Assembly: GCA_934131175.1 (NCBI GenBank)
Contig: CAKOZD010000016.1
Location: 1 to 40,303, forward strand
Origin: an uncultured Bacilli bacterium
GTDB taxonomy: Bacteria > Bacillota_I > Bacilli_A > RF39 > UBA660
DNA length: 40,303 bases
Reading direction: 5' to 3'
The notes under the pieces were generated by a model that saw only the letters and a program-made list of their open reading frames with translations, did not search any database and was not told the origin of the DNA. Of this stretch, positions 15,868-24,709 are shown piece after piece. The stretch's first letter is position 1. Each line of letters starts with the position of its first letter. The position numbers were made by a program, and so were the translations under genes.

Positions 15868-17729
15868 GCTACTGCACCATATGGTGTAATTATATCTTTA
15901 GTTGATTTATTTAAAGTATAAATCTTTGCTTTGCAATCATTATATTCTGGTGGTAATAATATTCTACCTTCCTTACCGCTTCTATTTGTAATAACAAGCA
16001 TCTTATCATTTAATCCAATTCTTTCATATGAAAAGTAATCACTATTTATATCTCTTATTTTTAAATCAGCTTTTTGTAAAAATTCCTCACCATTTCTAAT
16101 GTTTCCGAGAGTTTTAAAATATTCTTGCAAATCTTTATCTTCCATTTTCCAAGGAAAAGTCTTTCTATTTAGTAAATTACCATATCCATCTATGCCTACC
16201 TCATCTCCATAAAATATTGAAATATTTCCTGGTAAAAAATATAGTGCAAATAGATAAGACTTAAGTTTCTCTTTTGCCTTTTCATAGGCCTCCTTAGAAA
16301 CAACTTTACTCTTTAAATAGTTTAAATCATTATTCTTTAAGTCCCAAGCCCATTCTGCATATTCATTAAATTCATTATTATCTAAAAACAAATTAATTAT
16401 TCTAGAAATATCATGAGTTGAAGTAAAATTCATTAAAGAGTTAATTGTCTCTTCTGGATACTCTCTTAAAATATCTCTTATAATGTAATCTAGTTTATTA
16501 CAATCTGAATATTTATAATATCTAAGTAAAGCATCAATCAAAGGATAATTCATAACTGTATCCATACATCTACCAGAAGAAATATATCCTCTTCCCATTC
16601 TCATAGGATTTTTCCATACCTCTCCTATTATAAATCCATCTGTCTTATTTCTTTTAACAGCATTTCTAATTTTTTCAATAAAATCATCACTTAATTCATC
16701 TGCAACATCTAGTCTTAATCCATCTATTCCTAAATCGAACCAATTATCAATTACTCCCCCGACTCCAGTAATATATTCTTGCCATTCGCGTGATGCACAA
16801 TCACATTCTGGTAAATTATCAAATCCCCACCAATAATCATAATAAATTTTACCATTTTCATAATGTCTTTTATAAAAGTTAGAATACTTAGACATAGGAT
16901 TATTATATGCCCCTTCTCCACCAAAAGACTTATACTCATCAAAATATTTACTATCATTTCCAGTATGATTAAAAACAGCATCAAGAATAACTTTCATACC
17001 CCTTTTATGAGCCTCATCACATAATACTTTTAAATCAGCATTACATCCAGCATAGGGATCAACATTTTTATAATCAGATGTATCATATCTATGATTAGAT
17101 TGACTATAAACAATAGGACTTAAATATAAAATAGATACTCCAAGAGACTTTATATATTCTAGCTTTTCAGTAACGCCTTTTAAATTCCCACCATAAAAGT
17201 CGACATTCCAAACTTCTTTTCCAACCATTTTACTTATTTCTTTATTTGCACCTAAATGCATCTCTTCATTCCAATCTTTATGAATAACACGTCTAGGCAT
17301 ATCAACTAATTTACTATCATCACTCTTATTAAATCTATCTACAAATATATGATACATTATTTTTCCTTGAGCCCATTCTGGTACTTTAAAATTAACATTA
17401 AGTTTAAAACAATCATCACTTGAAAAAATAGCATTTTGTAATCCATTCTTATTAAAATGATAGGTCTTACCATTTACATCATAAGAAAAGCAGTATCTAT
17501 ATATAGCCCTTGTATCTAAAGTAATATCACCTTCAAAAATAGCGTACTCATTCTTATTTCCCTTATGAGAAAAATTTTTATAACTGATTCTTTCTCCATC
17601 ATCAATTAACAATTTAACATTATAAAACCAACCTAATTCCATTGGAAGTTTTACCTCACAATGATAAGTATTTCTATCTTTATTATAGTTAGTAACTTCC
17701 AAACTATAACTAACCTTTTTATTTTCCAT
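15849..17729 (-). CDS. Alpha-amylase family glycosidase (neopullulanase-like, GH13)
   Basis: Cytoplasmic enzyme (no signal peptide) that hydrolyses alpha-1,4 and possibly alpha-1,6 bonds in maltodextrins. The first ~115 residues look like the beta-sandwich (CBM34-like) domain of the neopullulanase/cyclomaltodextrinase group. The catalytic barrel shows the four GH13 regions: DAVFNHTG at 250-257, GLRLDVADE at 337-345 with nucleophile Asp341, GEVWKN with acid/base Glu370, and FTSTHD with Asp440. The MYHIFVDRFN segment near 125 starts the barrel. At 626 residues the size is normal. It is a single-gene unit with AGGAGATAATT before the ATG. Intracellular location suggests breakdown of imported or stored glucans. 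Confidence 0.92.
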   Translation of the reverse strand: MENKKVSYSLEVTNYNKDRNTYHCEVKLPMELGWFYNVKLLIDDGERISYKNFSHKGNKNEYAIFEGDITLDTRAIYRYCFSYDVNGKTYHFNKNGLQNAIFSSDDCFKLNVNFKVPEWAQGKIMYHIFVDRFNKSDDSKLVDMPRRVIHKDWNEEMHLGANKEISKMVGKEVWNVDFYGGNLKGVTEKLEYIKSLGVSILYLSPIVYSQSNHRYDTSDYKNVDPYAGCNADLKVLCDEAHKRGMKVILDAVFNHTGNDSKYFDEYKSFGGEGAYNNPMSKYSNFYKRHYENGKIYYDYWWGFDNLPECDCASREWQEYITGVGGVIDNWFDLGIDGLRLDVADELSDDFIEKIRNAVKRNKTDGFIIGEVWKNPMRMGRGYISSGRCMDTVMNYPLIDALLRYYKYSDCNKLDYIIRDILREYPEETINSLMNFTSTHDISRIINLFLDNNEFNEYAEWAWDLKNNDLNYLKSKVVSKEAYEKAKEKLKSYLFALYFLPGNISIFYGDEVGIDGYGNLLNRKTFPWKMEDKDLQEYFKTLGNIRNGEEFLQKADLKIRDINSDYFSYERIGLNDKMLVITNRSGKEGRILLPPEYNDCKAKIYTLNKSTKDIITPYGAVAIKKAC

Positions 17730-17782
17730 AATTATCTCCTAAAATAACTATTCTTCCTATAATTAAATTATATTCGTATAAC

Positions 17783-17813
17783 AAAAAAAAGAAAAGATAT
17801 TTTTATACCTTCT
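17783..17813 (-). terminator. Probable terminator of the polysaccharide operon
   Basis: On the minus strand, AAGGTAT AAAA ATATCTTTT forms a short stem with one wobble and is followed by CTTTTTTTT. It overlaps the 3' end of the polymerase gene. Confidence 0.5.
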
Positions 17814-19515
17814 CCTTCATCACTTTTTTCTCATCAATACAAATTAAAATTATATAAAACAAAAGCATTAATAATCTCATTCCATATATATGCATATAAA
17901 AATCTAGCACAGAAAACATACATATAATTACAAATAAAGAAAAATAAATTACACTTTTACTATTCTTTCTATTTTTAAATATCAAATATATTCCCGAAAA
18001 ATATATAATTAATAAATAAATGGGACCAATTATACCTATATCTAACCAATATTCAAATAATATACTATGTGGATTCTTTTCATTATAATTATTATCTGTT
18101 GCGATTAATCTGTAATATTTAAAAGTATCTACTCCTCTACCATATATATAATTAGTATTTTTTAAATATTTTAAAGAATCTTTATAATAATCAAATCTAT
18201 GACTAACACTTTCTCCATCATACTTAGTAAGTTCTAATTGCCTTGTTATCTGATATGGAACAATAAAAGTATTTATACTTTGCTCATGTCCATCAACAGT
18301 AATTTTATTTATCTTTATATTTGTGTTTTCATCAAGTCCTCTTATACTTAATAAATAATATTCAGCATCACTACTACCAGTAACTTTAAACTCACCATTG
18401 ATGCTTATATAATCAAATGAAGTAAAACTATTATTATTAACGCATCCTTTTTCTAATACAAAGTGAACATCCCCGCTATAAACTTCATAATCAATATTAA
18501 TTGTATATTCTTTAGAAGGTTTTAGAAATAACTCTGTAATGTAATAATTATCACTAGTATATTTTGTACTATGAACATTATTTATTTTTAAAGGAATATT
18601 TATAGGTTTAAATAATAAATAAGTAAGTATAATTACTATTAGTAATGAAGTAATTAACTTTATATATTTATTTTTTAAAATATAAGTAATTAATATATAA
18701 TAAATTACAAAAATAATTAAATTATTAGTAATAAATTCTATTAAATTATAATTAATTAAATATGTTCTATATGTAGTAATTGATAAACAAACTGGTATTA
18801 ATATTGATATTACATCCCAAAGTATTAATTTTACTTTTTCATATTTTTTATATATCAAATTATAAACTATATATATAAATAGTACTATTATAAAACATAT
18901 AGTAATCATCTTAGAAAATGTATAACTAAACCCTATAAAACTAATATATAAAGTTAAATAATCAAATACTTTTTTATTGTCTTTTAATAGTGTTATAAAA
19001 ATACTTATTAAGAATAATACAGCTGATGCATTACAATAACACAATACTCCATAAAATCTATCTATACTATTATAATATGTATCTGTAAAAGGCGATAATA
19101 TTCCAATATTTGAAAAGAAGTCTTGATTTTGGTATGATACAAAACTTACAATGAAAGAAAATATTGTTATTAATTGTAATACTTTTAAAAAGTTATTTAT
19201 TTTATTATTATCTATAATTCTTCTAAAATTAATTATTATTAAAGCAATACTTGCGTTACATGTAATAGCAAAAATATTACTCATAAATGATGTTTTATTA
19301 AGTCTAAATATTAATATTAATAAATATGATAATGGTATTAATAAAAATAATATATCTTTTTTATCTATCTTTACTCTATTAATGATTAAATAAATAACAT
19401 TAATGACTAAAAATATTATACTTGCACTATTAATAATATAGCTATTTGTTGAGAAGAATAATAAAATAGTCAAGTATATATACATAAATATCATAAATAA
19501 TTTATCTTTTTTCAT
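17803..19515 (-). CDS. O-antigen ligase / polysaccharide polymerase-like membrane protein
   Basis: 570 residues with roughly ten or more hydrophobic segments, a large extracytoplasmic region in the middle (about 310-470, polar and beta-rich), and a conserved segment NPHSILFEYWLDIGIIGPIYLLIIYF near 480-505 (the PHN/PHS-W-G pattern typical of the Wzy_C/O-antigen ligase superfamily). These enzymes polymerise or transfer undecaprenyl-linked glycans outside the membrane. It overlaps the Alg13-like gene by four bases and is the last gene of a three-gene operon with an Alg14/Alg13-like pair. Together they would make and polymerise a surface polysaccharide. The size of the extracytoplasmic loop is larger than usual. 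Confidence 0.8.
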   Translation of the reverse strand: MKKDKLFMIFMYIYLTILLFFSTNSYIINSASIIFLVINVIYLIINRVKIDKKDILFLLIPLSYLLILIFRLNKTSFMSNIFAITCNASIALIIINFRRIIDNNKINNFLKVLQLITIFSFIVSFVSYQNQDFFSNIGILSPFTDTYYNSIDRFYGVLCYCNASAVLFLISIFITLLKDNKKVFDYLTLYISFIGFSYTFSKMITICFIIVLFIYIVYNLIYKKYEKVKLILWDVISILIPVCLSITTYRTYLINYNLIEFITNNLIIFVIYYILITYILKNKYIKLITSLLIVIILTYLLFKPINIPLKINNVHSTKYTSDNYYITELFLKPSKEYTINIDYEVYSGDVHFVLEKGCVNNNSFTSFDYISINGEFKVTGSSDAEYYLLSIRGLDENTNIKINKITVDGHEQSINTFIVPYQITRQLELTKYDGESVSHRFDYYKDSLKYLKNTNYIYGRGVDTFKYYRLIATDNNYNEKNPHSILFEYWLDIGIIGPIYLLIIYFSGIYLIFKNRKNSKSVIYFSLFVIICMFSVLDFYMHIYGMRLLMLLFYIILICIDEKKVMKEKV

Positions 19516-19985
19516 ACATCCTCCAATAATTTATCTATTTCTTTTTCTACTTTTTTTGTAAATTTATCGGTAGTAGACTTAAATTTTTTTAATTTTTTAT
19601 CTGAATTAAGGCAATTAATGAATTCTTCTTCTGTTCTTGCTACATAACAATATTTTTTTCTATCTAAATAATTTGCAAAGTACAACTGATGATCATTTAT
19701 ATGTTCCTTATATTTTTCTTGACGAGGAACAACAATTACTTTTTTTCCTTTTAATAAGGCATAAAATATATTATCTGGACCACCATGAGTAATTAAAGTG
19801 TCACATTTATCAATATATTTTTTCATATCATAAAAAGGAATACTTTCATATATCTGATAATTATCTTGTTCTTTTATTTTATTAAATCCACTTTGAATAA
19901 TTACATCATCATCTTTAATATTTTCTAAATATTTAAATAGTCTTGTAAACTTTATTTTTTGTGTACCTACCGTTACAAATATCAT
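19512..19985 (-). CDS. Alg13-like glycosyltransferase catalytic subunit (GT28 C-terminal type)
   Basis: 157 residues: MIFVTVGTQ at the start, HGGPDNIFYALLKGKKVIVVPR near residue 67, and HINDHQLYFANYL near 95. These are the sugar-nucleotide-binding features of the C-terminal half of GT28/MurG enzymes, used as a separate subunit in Alg13, PssE and Cps14G. It needs the Alg14-like membrane partner encoded just upstream (one-base overlap). In capsule clusters such pairs add galactose or another hexose to a lipid-linked sugar. The exact sugar cannot be inferred. It is cytosolic, without membrane segments. Confidence 0.88.
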   Translation of the reverse strand: MIFVTVGTQKIKFTRLFKYLENIKDDDVIIQSGFNKIKEQDNYQIYESIPFYDMKKYIDKCDTLITHGGPDNIFYALLKGKKVIVVPRQEKYKEHINDHQLYFANYLDRKKYCYVARTEEEFINCLNSDKKLKKFKSTTDKFTKKVEKEIDKLLEDV

Positions 19986-20449
19986 TAATACACACCACCT
20001 ATATATTTAGCTTTAGGAAATACTTTTAGCATCTCTTTATGTTGAACTATAAAAACATCTGAAAATTTATATACTATTCTTGCAGTTAATGAAGGATTAT
20101 CTATTCTATCAAACACTTCTATAAATATGATTTTTGTTTTAAAAAAATGTCCAATAATACATAATGGTACACAAGTATGTGCTCCTGTTGTATAAATTAC
20201 TTTTGGTCTATATTTAAAATAAAGATATAGGGACTTAAATATATTTATAAAGCATACAGGAATATATTTAATAATATTTACTTTATTTCCAAGTTTTAGA
20301 AATTCAATATTATATTCATTTTGTAAATTAATTGAAATAGAATTTTTCTCTGTCACTAAAATATAACTATATTTTTTAAATAACTTTTTTACTTTTAAAA
20401 TTTCTGCTAAATGTCCTCCAGTTGATGCAATAAACATGACTTCTACCAC
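19985..20449 (-). CDS. Alg14-like glycosyltransferase membrane subunit
   Basis: 154 residues that match the PssD/Cps14F/Alg14 group: MFIASTGGHLAEILKV at the N-terminus is the GGH loop, a hydrophobic segment near residues 62-78 attaches the protein to the membrane, YTTGAHTCVPLCIIGHFF near 90 and FIEVFDRIDNPSLTARI near 110 are typical of the family. It recruits the Alg13-like catalytic subunit to the membrane. It starts with GTG at 20449, six bases after AGGAGG. It is the first gene of the three-gene polysaccharide operon, directly downstream of the terminator of the surface-protein gene, so its promoter is not obvious and read-through may drive it. Confidence 0.88.
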   Translation of the reverse strand: MVEVMFIASTGGHLAEILKVKKLFKKYSYILVTEKNSISINLQNEYNIEFLKLGNKVNIIKYIPVCFINIFKSLYLYFKYRPKVIYTTGAHTCVPLCIIGHFFKTKIIFIEVFDRIDNPSLTARIVYKFSDVFIVQHKEMLKVFPKAKYIGGVY

Positions 20450-20467
20450 CTTGAACCTCCTAAAAAA

Positions 20468-20493
20468 AAATCATACGCCAAAGCATATGATTT
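20468..20493 (-). terminator. Intrinsic terminator of the surface-protein gene
   Basis: Stem AAATCATACGC / GCATATGATTT with a CAAA loop (one pair is a wobble in the minus-strand RNA), followed on the minus strand by T8. It lies directly beyond the stop at 20499. Confidence 0.85.
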
Positions 20494-20498
20494 ATTAA

Positions 20499-21677
20499 CT
20501 ATTTACTTTTAGCCTTACTTTTTACTTGAATAAAGCAAATTAATCCAATAAGTGAAATTGCAACTATTAAATAATAACTATCACTAAATGTATTAGGATT
20601 AATTATATTGTTAATCTTATTATCTTTATCAGTATCATTAGCTACGTTAAAATCTAAATCAATATCAGATAATGTATTTTCACCTAATTTATCAATATAT
20701 TTAAAATCAGTTGCTTTTAATAAAGCTAATATTTTATCTTCTGTTGCATCTTCTGATGAAACTTCAAATGTTGCTATTTCAGTACTATCTTTAAAATCAA
20801 CTAAAGAAAAATCATCATTTGCATATTCTAAAGAATATCCATTAGTAATTTCATTTGCAGACCAATTATTGGTTGGTTTAAAATTACTTATTTTTAATTT
20901 ATCACTTGAAATATTAAATGATACATTATTTAATGCATATTTATATGAAAAACTAACTTTACATTTTGATGTTGTTCCTTTTTTTAATTTATTGTCATCA
21001 CATGTAACTTTTAATGAAGGTTTTTCTTCTGGTACTTGATATAACTTATAAACATATGAAGTATAGTATTCATATGTACCTACATAATTAGAATCTGTTG
21101 CTCCTCCACAAGTATGATATCCTCCAGAATTACAGATACTATACTTTGTCTTATTTCCATAATTCTTATTATCAAATCTCCATCTTACATTCTCTCCATT
21201 AACAGCTGGTAAAATAATTTTACATACTTTTTTATAATAATCAGAATAATCATAAGTTATGTTACTATTTTGACAAGAATTAAAATTTATTGCTGATAAA
21301 CTACCTGGGTAATATCCACTAGCACTATTATCATATCTTGATTTAAAATCTTTTGGGTAAAACACTTCATTTGCTGATGTTGAAAAATCATATTTTTTAT
21401 ATTTAATGTTACCATTAGAATCAACACTATCAATTATATAGTATTCAAAGTTAGTAATTCTTCCTTCATTACTATCCCATAATTCTGCTCCCGGATTTAT
21501 ATCCTCATATGGAATCAATTCTGATGGATTATTAATCTCAACATCATCACCACTAATTAGTTCCTTATTTTTCATATCATCTTCATTTACAGTCCAGTTA
21601 TAAGATTTAGCACTTACACCAAAAGGTAAAAATAATGACACTAATAATATTAACAATAGTCTACTCTTTTTATTCAT
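20499..21677 (-). CDS. Secreted surface protein with C-terminal membrane anchor
   Basis: 392 residues. An N-terminal signal peptide (KKSRLLLILLVSLFLPFGVSA) is followed by an extracellular region rich in Asn, Tyr, Ser and with several cysteine pairs (for example CNSGGYHTC near 180). A beta-sandwich-like part follows at about 225-345 (KPSLKVTCDDNKLKKG onwards, ending FEVSSEDAT), whose pattern resembles cohesin or bacterial Ig-like modules. A C-terminal hydrophobic segment (SYYLIVAISLIGLICFIQV) and a Lys-rich tail form a membrane anchor; no LPXTG motif is seen. The ATG at 21677 follows AAGGAGAG. It is transcribed alone. Binding target unknown; the cohesin resemblance is weak. Confidence 0.65.
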   Translation of the reverse strand: MNKKSRLLLILLVSLFLPFGVSAKSYNWTVNEDDMKNKELISGDDVEINNPSELIPYEDINPGAELWDSNEGRITNFEYYIIDSVDSNGNIKYKKYDFSTSANEVFYPKDFKSRYDNSASGYYPGSLSAINFNSCQNSNITYDYSDYYKKVCKIILPAVNGENVRWRFDNKNYGNKTKYSICNSGGYHTCGGATDSNYVGTYEYYTSYVYKLYQVPEEKPSLKVTCDDNKLKKGTTSKCKVSFSYKYALNNVSFNISSDKLKISNFKPTNNWSANEITNGYSLEYANDDFSLVDFKDSTEIATFEVSSEDATEDKILALLKATDFKYIDKLGENTLSDIDLDFNVANDTDKDNKINNIINPNTFSDSYYLIVAISLIGLICFIQVKSKAKSK

Positions 21678-21736
21678 ATACACACTCTCCTTACCTTATA
21701 GATAAAGTATAACATAAATTTAGAAAATTAAAACAA

Positions 21737-21766
21737 AAAAATTAGAAATCTAAATTCCTAATTTTT
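21737..21766 (-). terminator. Intrinsic terminator of the copper operon
   Basis: Stem AAAAATTAG / CTAATTTTT with a 12-base loop; it overlaps the stop codon of the FtrD-like lipoprotein gene and is followed on the minus strand by a T run. Confidence 0.8.
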
Positions 21767-22285
21767 CTTAGTTGGACCTTTCCAATTTTCAAACTTTTCT
21801 TTTAAATTCTTTAACTGCTCAGTACCAATTAATATCTCATTATCTGTCTCAGTTTTATCTTCTATTGCAATAGGATTACATCCATCATCAACTAAATTAT
21901 CAAGTTCATCTATAGAAAACATATTCCCACAATTTTGGCATTGAATTTTATCACCAACTTGAACAAAATAAGCATAAGGAGAACCTCCACAACTTTGACA
22001 AGTATCAACTACAACTTTCACTTCACCTTTTGAATCTTTTACTGCAAGTAATCCAACAATAACTCCATCAACATCATAATTTATATAAGTCACTTTATCA
22101 GTTATTTTACTTTTATCAATTACTATTTTTTCATCTGAATTTGTTTTTGCGTTAACCACATCACCTACAGCTTCTTTTAAATTAACAGGCGTCTTTTCAT
22201 CAGACGATGAATTATCATTACTACAACCAGTAATTAAAAACATTGAAGATAACATTACTAAAAATAATGTAATATATTTTTTCAT
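21758..22285 (-). CDS. FtrD-like (DUF2318) lipoprotein
   Basis: 175 residues. A lipoprotein signal ends at LITGC, so Cys21 would be lipidated and the protein anchored outside the membrane. The core has the DUF2318 pattern: CQSCGG (Cys96 and Cys99), a short strand, CQNCGNMF (Cys116 and Cys119) and GCNP (Cys136). DUF2318 occurs in FtrD-type components of copper-dependent iron uptake and in proteins annotated as membrane iron-sulfur proteins; the cysteines probably bind metal or a cluster. Its start overlaps the copZ stop by one base, and it is the last gene of the copper operon. A role in transferring or sensing copper or iron at the cell surface is inferred from that position. Confidence 0.82.
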   Translation of the reverse strand: MKKYITLFLVMLSSMFLITGCSNDNSSSDEKTPVNLKEAVGDVVNAKTNSDEKIVIDKSKITDKVTYINYDVDGVIVGLLAVKDSKGEVKVVVDTCQSCGGSPYAYFVQVGDKIQCQNCGNMFSIDELDNLVDDGCNPIAIEDKTETDNEILIGTEQLKNLKEKFENWKGPTKKN

Positions 22286-22515
22286 TATACCTCCTCTATT
22301 TTAGTAACTTTATATTCTAAAGCACTTATTCTTTTTTCAATCTCTTCTTTATTTATTTTATCTATATATATAATAACTGCTTCTTTTTTTTCTAAATTAA
22401 CTTTTACTTTTGAAACATTATCAATACTTTTTAAAGTGCTTTCTACTTTACTAGCACAATGACCACACATCATCCCTTCAATTCCAACTATCATTTTATT
22501 TTTCTTACTAAACAT
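22285..22515 (-). CDS. copZ: Copper chaperone, HMA domain
   Basis: 76 residues forming a single heavy-metal-associated domain with the metal-binding motif GMMCGHCASKVE (Cys17 and Cys20 region) followed by the usual VSKVKVNLEKKEAVI strand. Such proteins carry Cu(I) to the ATPase CopA. The gene lies one base after the copA stop codon and ends overlapping the FtrD-like gene, so it is part of the four-gene copper operon. No unusual feature apart from a short charged N-terminal extension. Confidence 0.9.
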   Translation of the reverse strand: MFSKKNKMIVGIEGMMCGHCASKVESTLKSIDNVSKVKVNLEKKEAVIIYIDKINKEEIEKRISALEYKVTKIEEV

Positions 22516-22516
22516 A

Positions 22517-24709
22517 TTATTTACTCCTCCATTTTTTTAATCTTAAAGCATTTATTATTACTGTTAAACTAGATATTGTCATAGCACCACCAGCAATCAT
22601 TGGATTCATTGAAATACCAAATGGCTTTAATAGTCCTATTGCAATAGGTATCATACAAACATTATAGAAAAATGCCCAAAATAAATTTTCTTTTATATTT
22701 ATTAATGTTTTTTTACTAATATCTATCAAATTATAAATGTTATTCAAATTATCATTCATTAAAATTACATCACTTGAGTTACCGGCGATATCAGTACCAG
22801 AATTTAAGCTTACTCCAATATCTGCAATTGCAAGACTTGGCGCATCATTTATTCCATCTCCTACCATCATAACGCATCTTTTATCACTCATTATCTTTTT
22901 AACTACTTCACTTTTTTCTTTAGGTAAAACATTGGCAATTACTTCTTTAATTCCTATTTCTTCTGCAATTATTTTTGCCGTATTTTCATTATCACCAGAA
23001 AGCATTATAACATTTTTATTATTTTTAAGTAATTTTCCGACTACTCCTCTAGCTTCTTTTCTTACAATATCTTTTACTCCAATTAAAGCAATTACAATAC
23101 TCTCTTCCACAACATAAACAATACTGTTTCCAGATAAAGATAATTCACGCTCTTCAGACTCATAAGTATTTTTTATTTTCAATTTAGTTAATATTTTACT
23201 ATTTCCAATAAAATACTTTTTATCATCAATTGTTGCAGTTAAACCAACACCTTCAATATTTTTAAAATTATCAACTTTCTTATTACTTTTATATTCTTTA
23301 AATGCATTAGCTATTGGGTGAGTTGAATTACTCTCAAGTGCAGAAGTTAATTTTAATAATTCTTTATCACTATAATCACTAAAATTAAATACTTTTGCGA
23401 TTTTTAATAATCCATATGTTAAGGTACCAGTTTTATCAAATATTACTGTATCTACTTTATTAGCATTTTCTAGTGTTTCAGATTTTTTTACAAGAATTCC
23501 ATTTTTCGCACATACTCCCTCTGATACAACTATCGCAAGAGGCGTTGCTAAACCTAAGGCACATGGACATGCAACAACTAAAACAGTGACACTTGCAGTA
23601 ATTGCTTCACTAAATTCCATTCCAAAAACTAAATATGATATAAATGTAATAAGTGCAATAATTATTATTCCCGGTACAAAATAACTACTTACTTTATCTG
23701 CAACTCTAGCAATAGGAGCCTTTGTATTTGTTGCTTCTACTACTAATCTTACAATCTCAGAAATAGTCGAATCTTTTCCAATCTTACGTGCTTCGTAATT
23801 AATTACTCCATCTATGTTATAAGACCCAGCAATTATCTTGTCCCCTACGCACTTTTTCACAGGAATTGACTCTCCACTGATAAATGCCTCATCAAAGTGT
23901 GACTCTCCACTAGTAATTACACCATCAACTGCTATTTTCATTCCAGGTCTTGCTATTAATATATCGCCTTTATTAATCATATCAAGACTAACTTCAACTT
24001 CCTTATCACCTTTCTTTAATAAAGCAGTTTTAGGAGTTATTGTTACTAAATCCTTAATCGCATCTTTTGTCTTTTCTTTACTCATTCCATCTATATATCT
24101 TCCAAGTTTTATAAGATAAAGTATTATACAACAACTCTCAAAGTAAAGTGCTTCAACACAACCATAATTTCCCATAAATATAAGTATCATATTATAAGTA
24201 CTATATACAAAACTAGACATAACTCCAAGCATTACTAATGTATCCATATTAGGAGATTTATGTTTAATATTATTAATTCCACTAATTATTATATCTCTTC
24301 CAAAATATATAAAATACAAAGTAAATACAAATAAACACACAGAATAATTAATAGGATACTTCATCATATTAAGAAATGGTATTACAGGAAGACCAACCAT
24401 GTGTGACATAGAAATATATAAAACTATAATTGCAAGTAATCCATTGATAAGTAAATATCCTTTTTTATTATCTTTCTTATTATCATCAGTCTCATCATAT
24501 TCACCTAATGATTTGAATCCTGCATCAATCACAAATTTATTTAAATCATCTACATTTAACCTTTCTTCATCATAACTTATACTTGCAGTTGCCATTACTA
24601 AATTTACTAAAGCATCGTCAATACCTTCTTGTTTACTTAAATATTTTTCTAGAGAAGATGAACAAGCACTACAAGTCATACCATCTATTTTTAATATAAT
24701 TTTTTTCAT
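22517..24709 (-). CDS. copA: Copper-translocating P-type ATPase
   Basis: P1B-type ATPase that exports Cu(I). One N-terminal HMA domain has CSAC (Cys13, Cys16). The actuator domain has SGES (residues 278-281), the metal channel has CPC (381-383) in CPCALGLATP, the phosphorylated Asp425 is in DKTGTLT, and the nucleotide domain has the conserved HP (TSALESNSTHPIA) and the hinge GDGINDAPSLA. Eight membrane segments are recognisable. At 730 residues it has one HMA domain rather than two. The start overlaps the upstream HMA-SafE-cupredoxin gene by four bases, and copZ follows after one base. Identification is firm; silver export is also possible. Confidence 0.95.
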   Translation of the reverse strand: MKKIILKIDGMTCSACSSSLEKYLSKQEGIDDALVNLVMATASISYDEERLNVDDLNKFVIDAGFKSLGEYDETDDNKKDNKKGYLLINGLLAIIVLYISMSHMVGLPVIPFLNMMKYPINYSVCLFVFTLYFIYFGRDIIISGINNIKHKSPNMDTLVMLGVMSSFVYSTYNMILIFMGNYGCVEALYFESCCIILYLIKLGRYIDGMSKEKTKDAIKDLVTITPKTALLKKGDKEVEVSLDMINKGDILIARPGMKIAVDGVITSGESHFDEAFISGESIPVKKCVGDKIIAGSYNIDGVINYEARKIGKDSTISEIVRLVVEATNTKAPIARVADKVSSYFVPGIIIIALITFISYLVFGMEFSEAITASVTVLVVACPCALGLATPLAIVVSEGVCAKNGILVKKSETLENANKVDTVIFDKTGTLTYGLLKIAKVFNFSDYSDKELLKLTSALESNSTHPIANAFKEYKSNKKVDNFKNIEGVGLTATIDDKKYFIGNSKILTKLKIKNTYESEERELSLSGNSIVYVVEESIVIALIGVKDIVRKEARGVVGKLLKNNKNVIMLSGDNENTAKIIAEEIGIKEVIANVLPKEKSEVVKKIMSDKRCVMMVGDGINDAPSLAIADIGVSLNSGTDIAGNSSDVILMNDNLNNIYNLIDISKKTLINIKENLFWAFFYNVCMIPIAIGLLKPFGISMNPMIAGGAMTISSLTVIINALRLKKWRSK

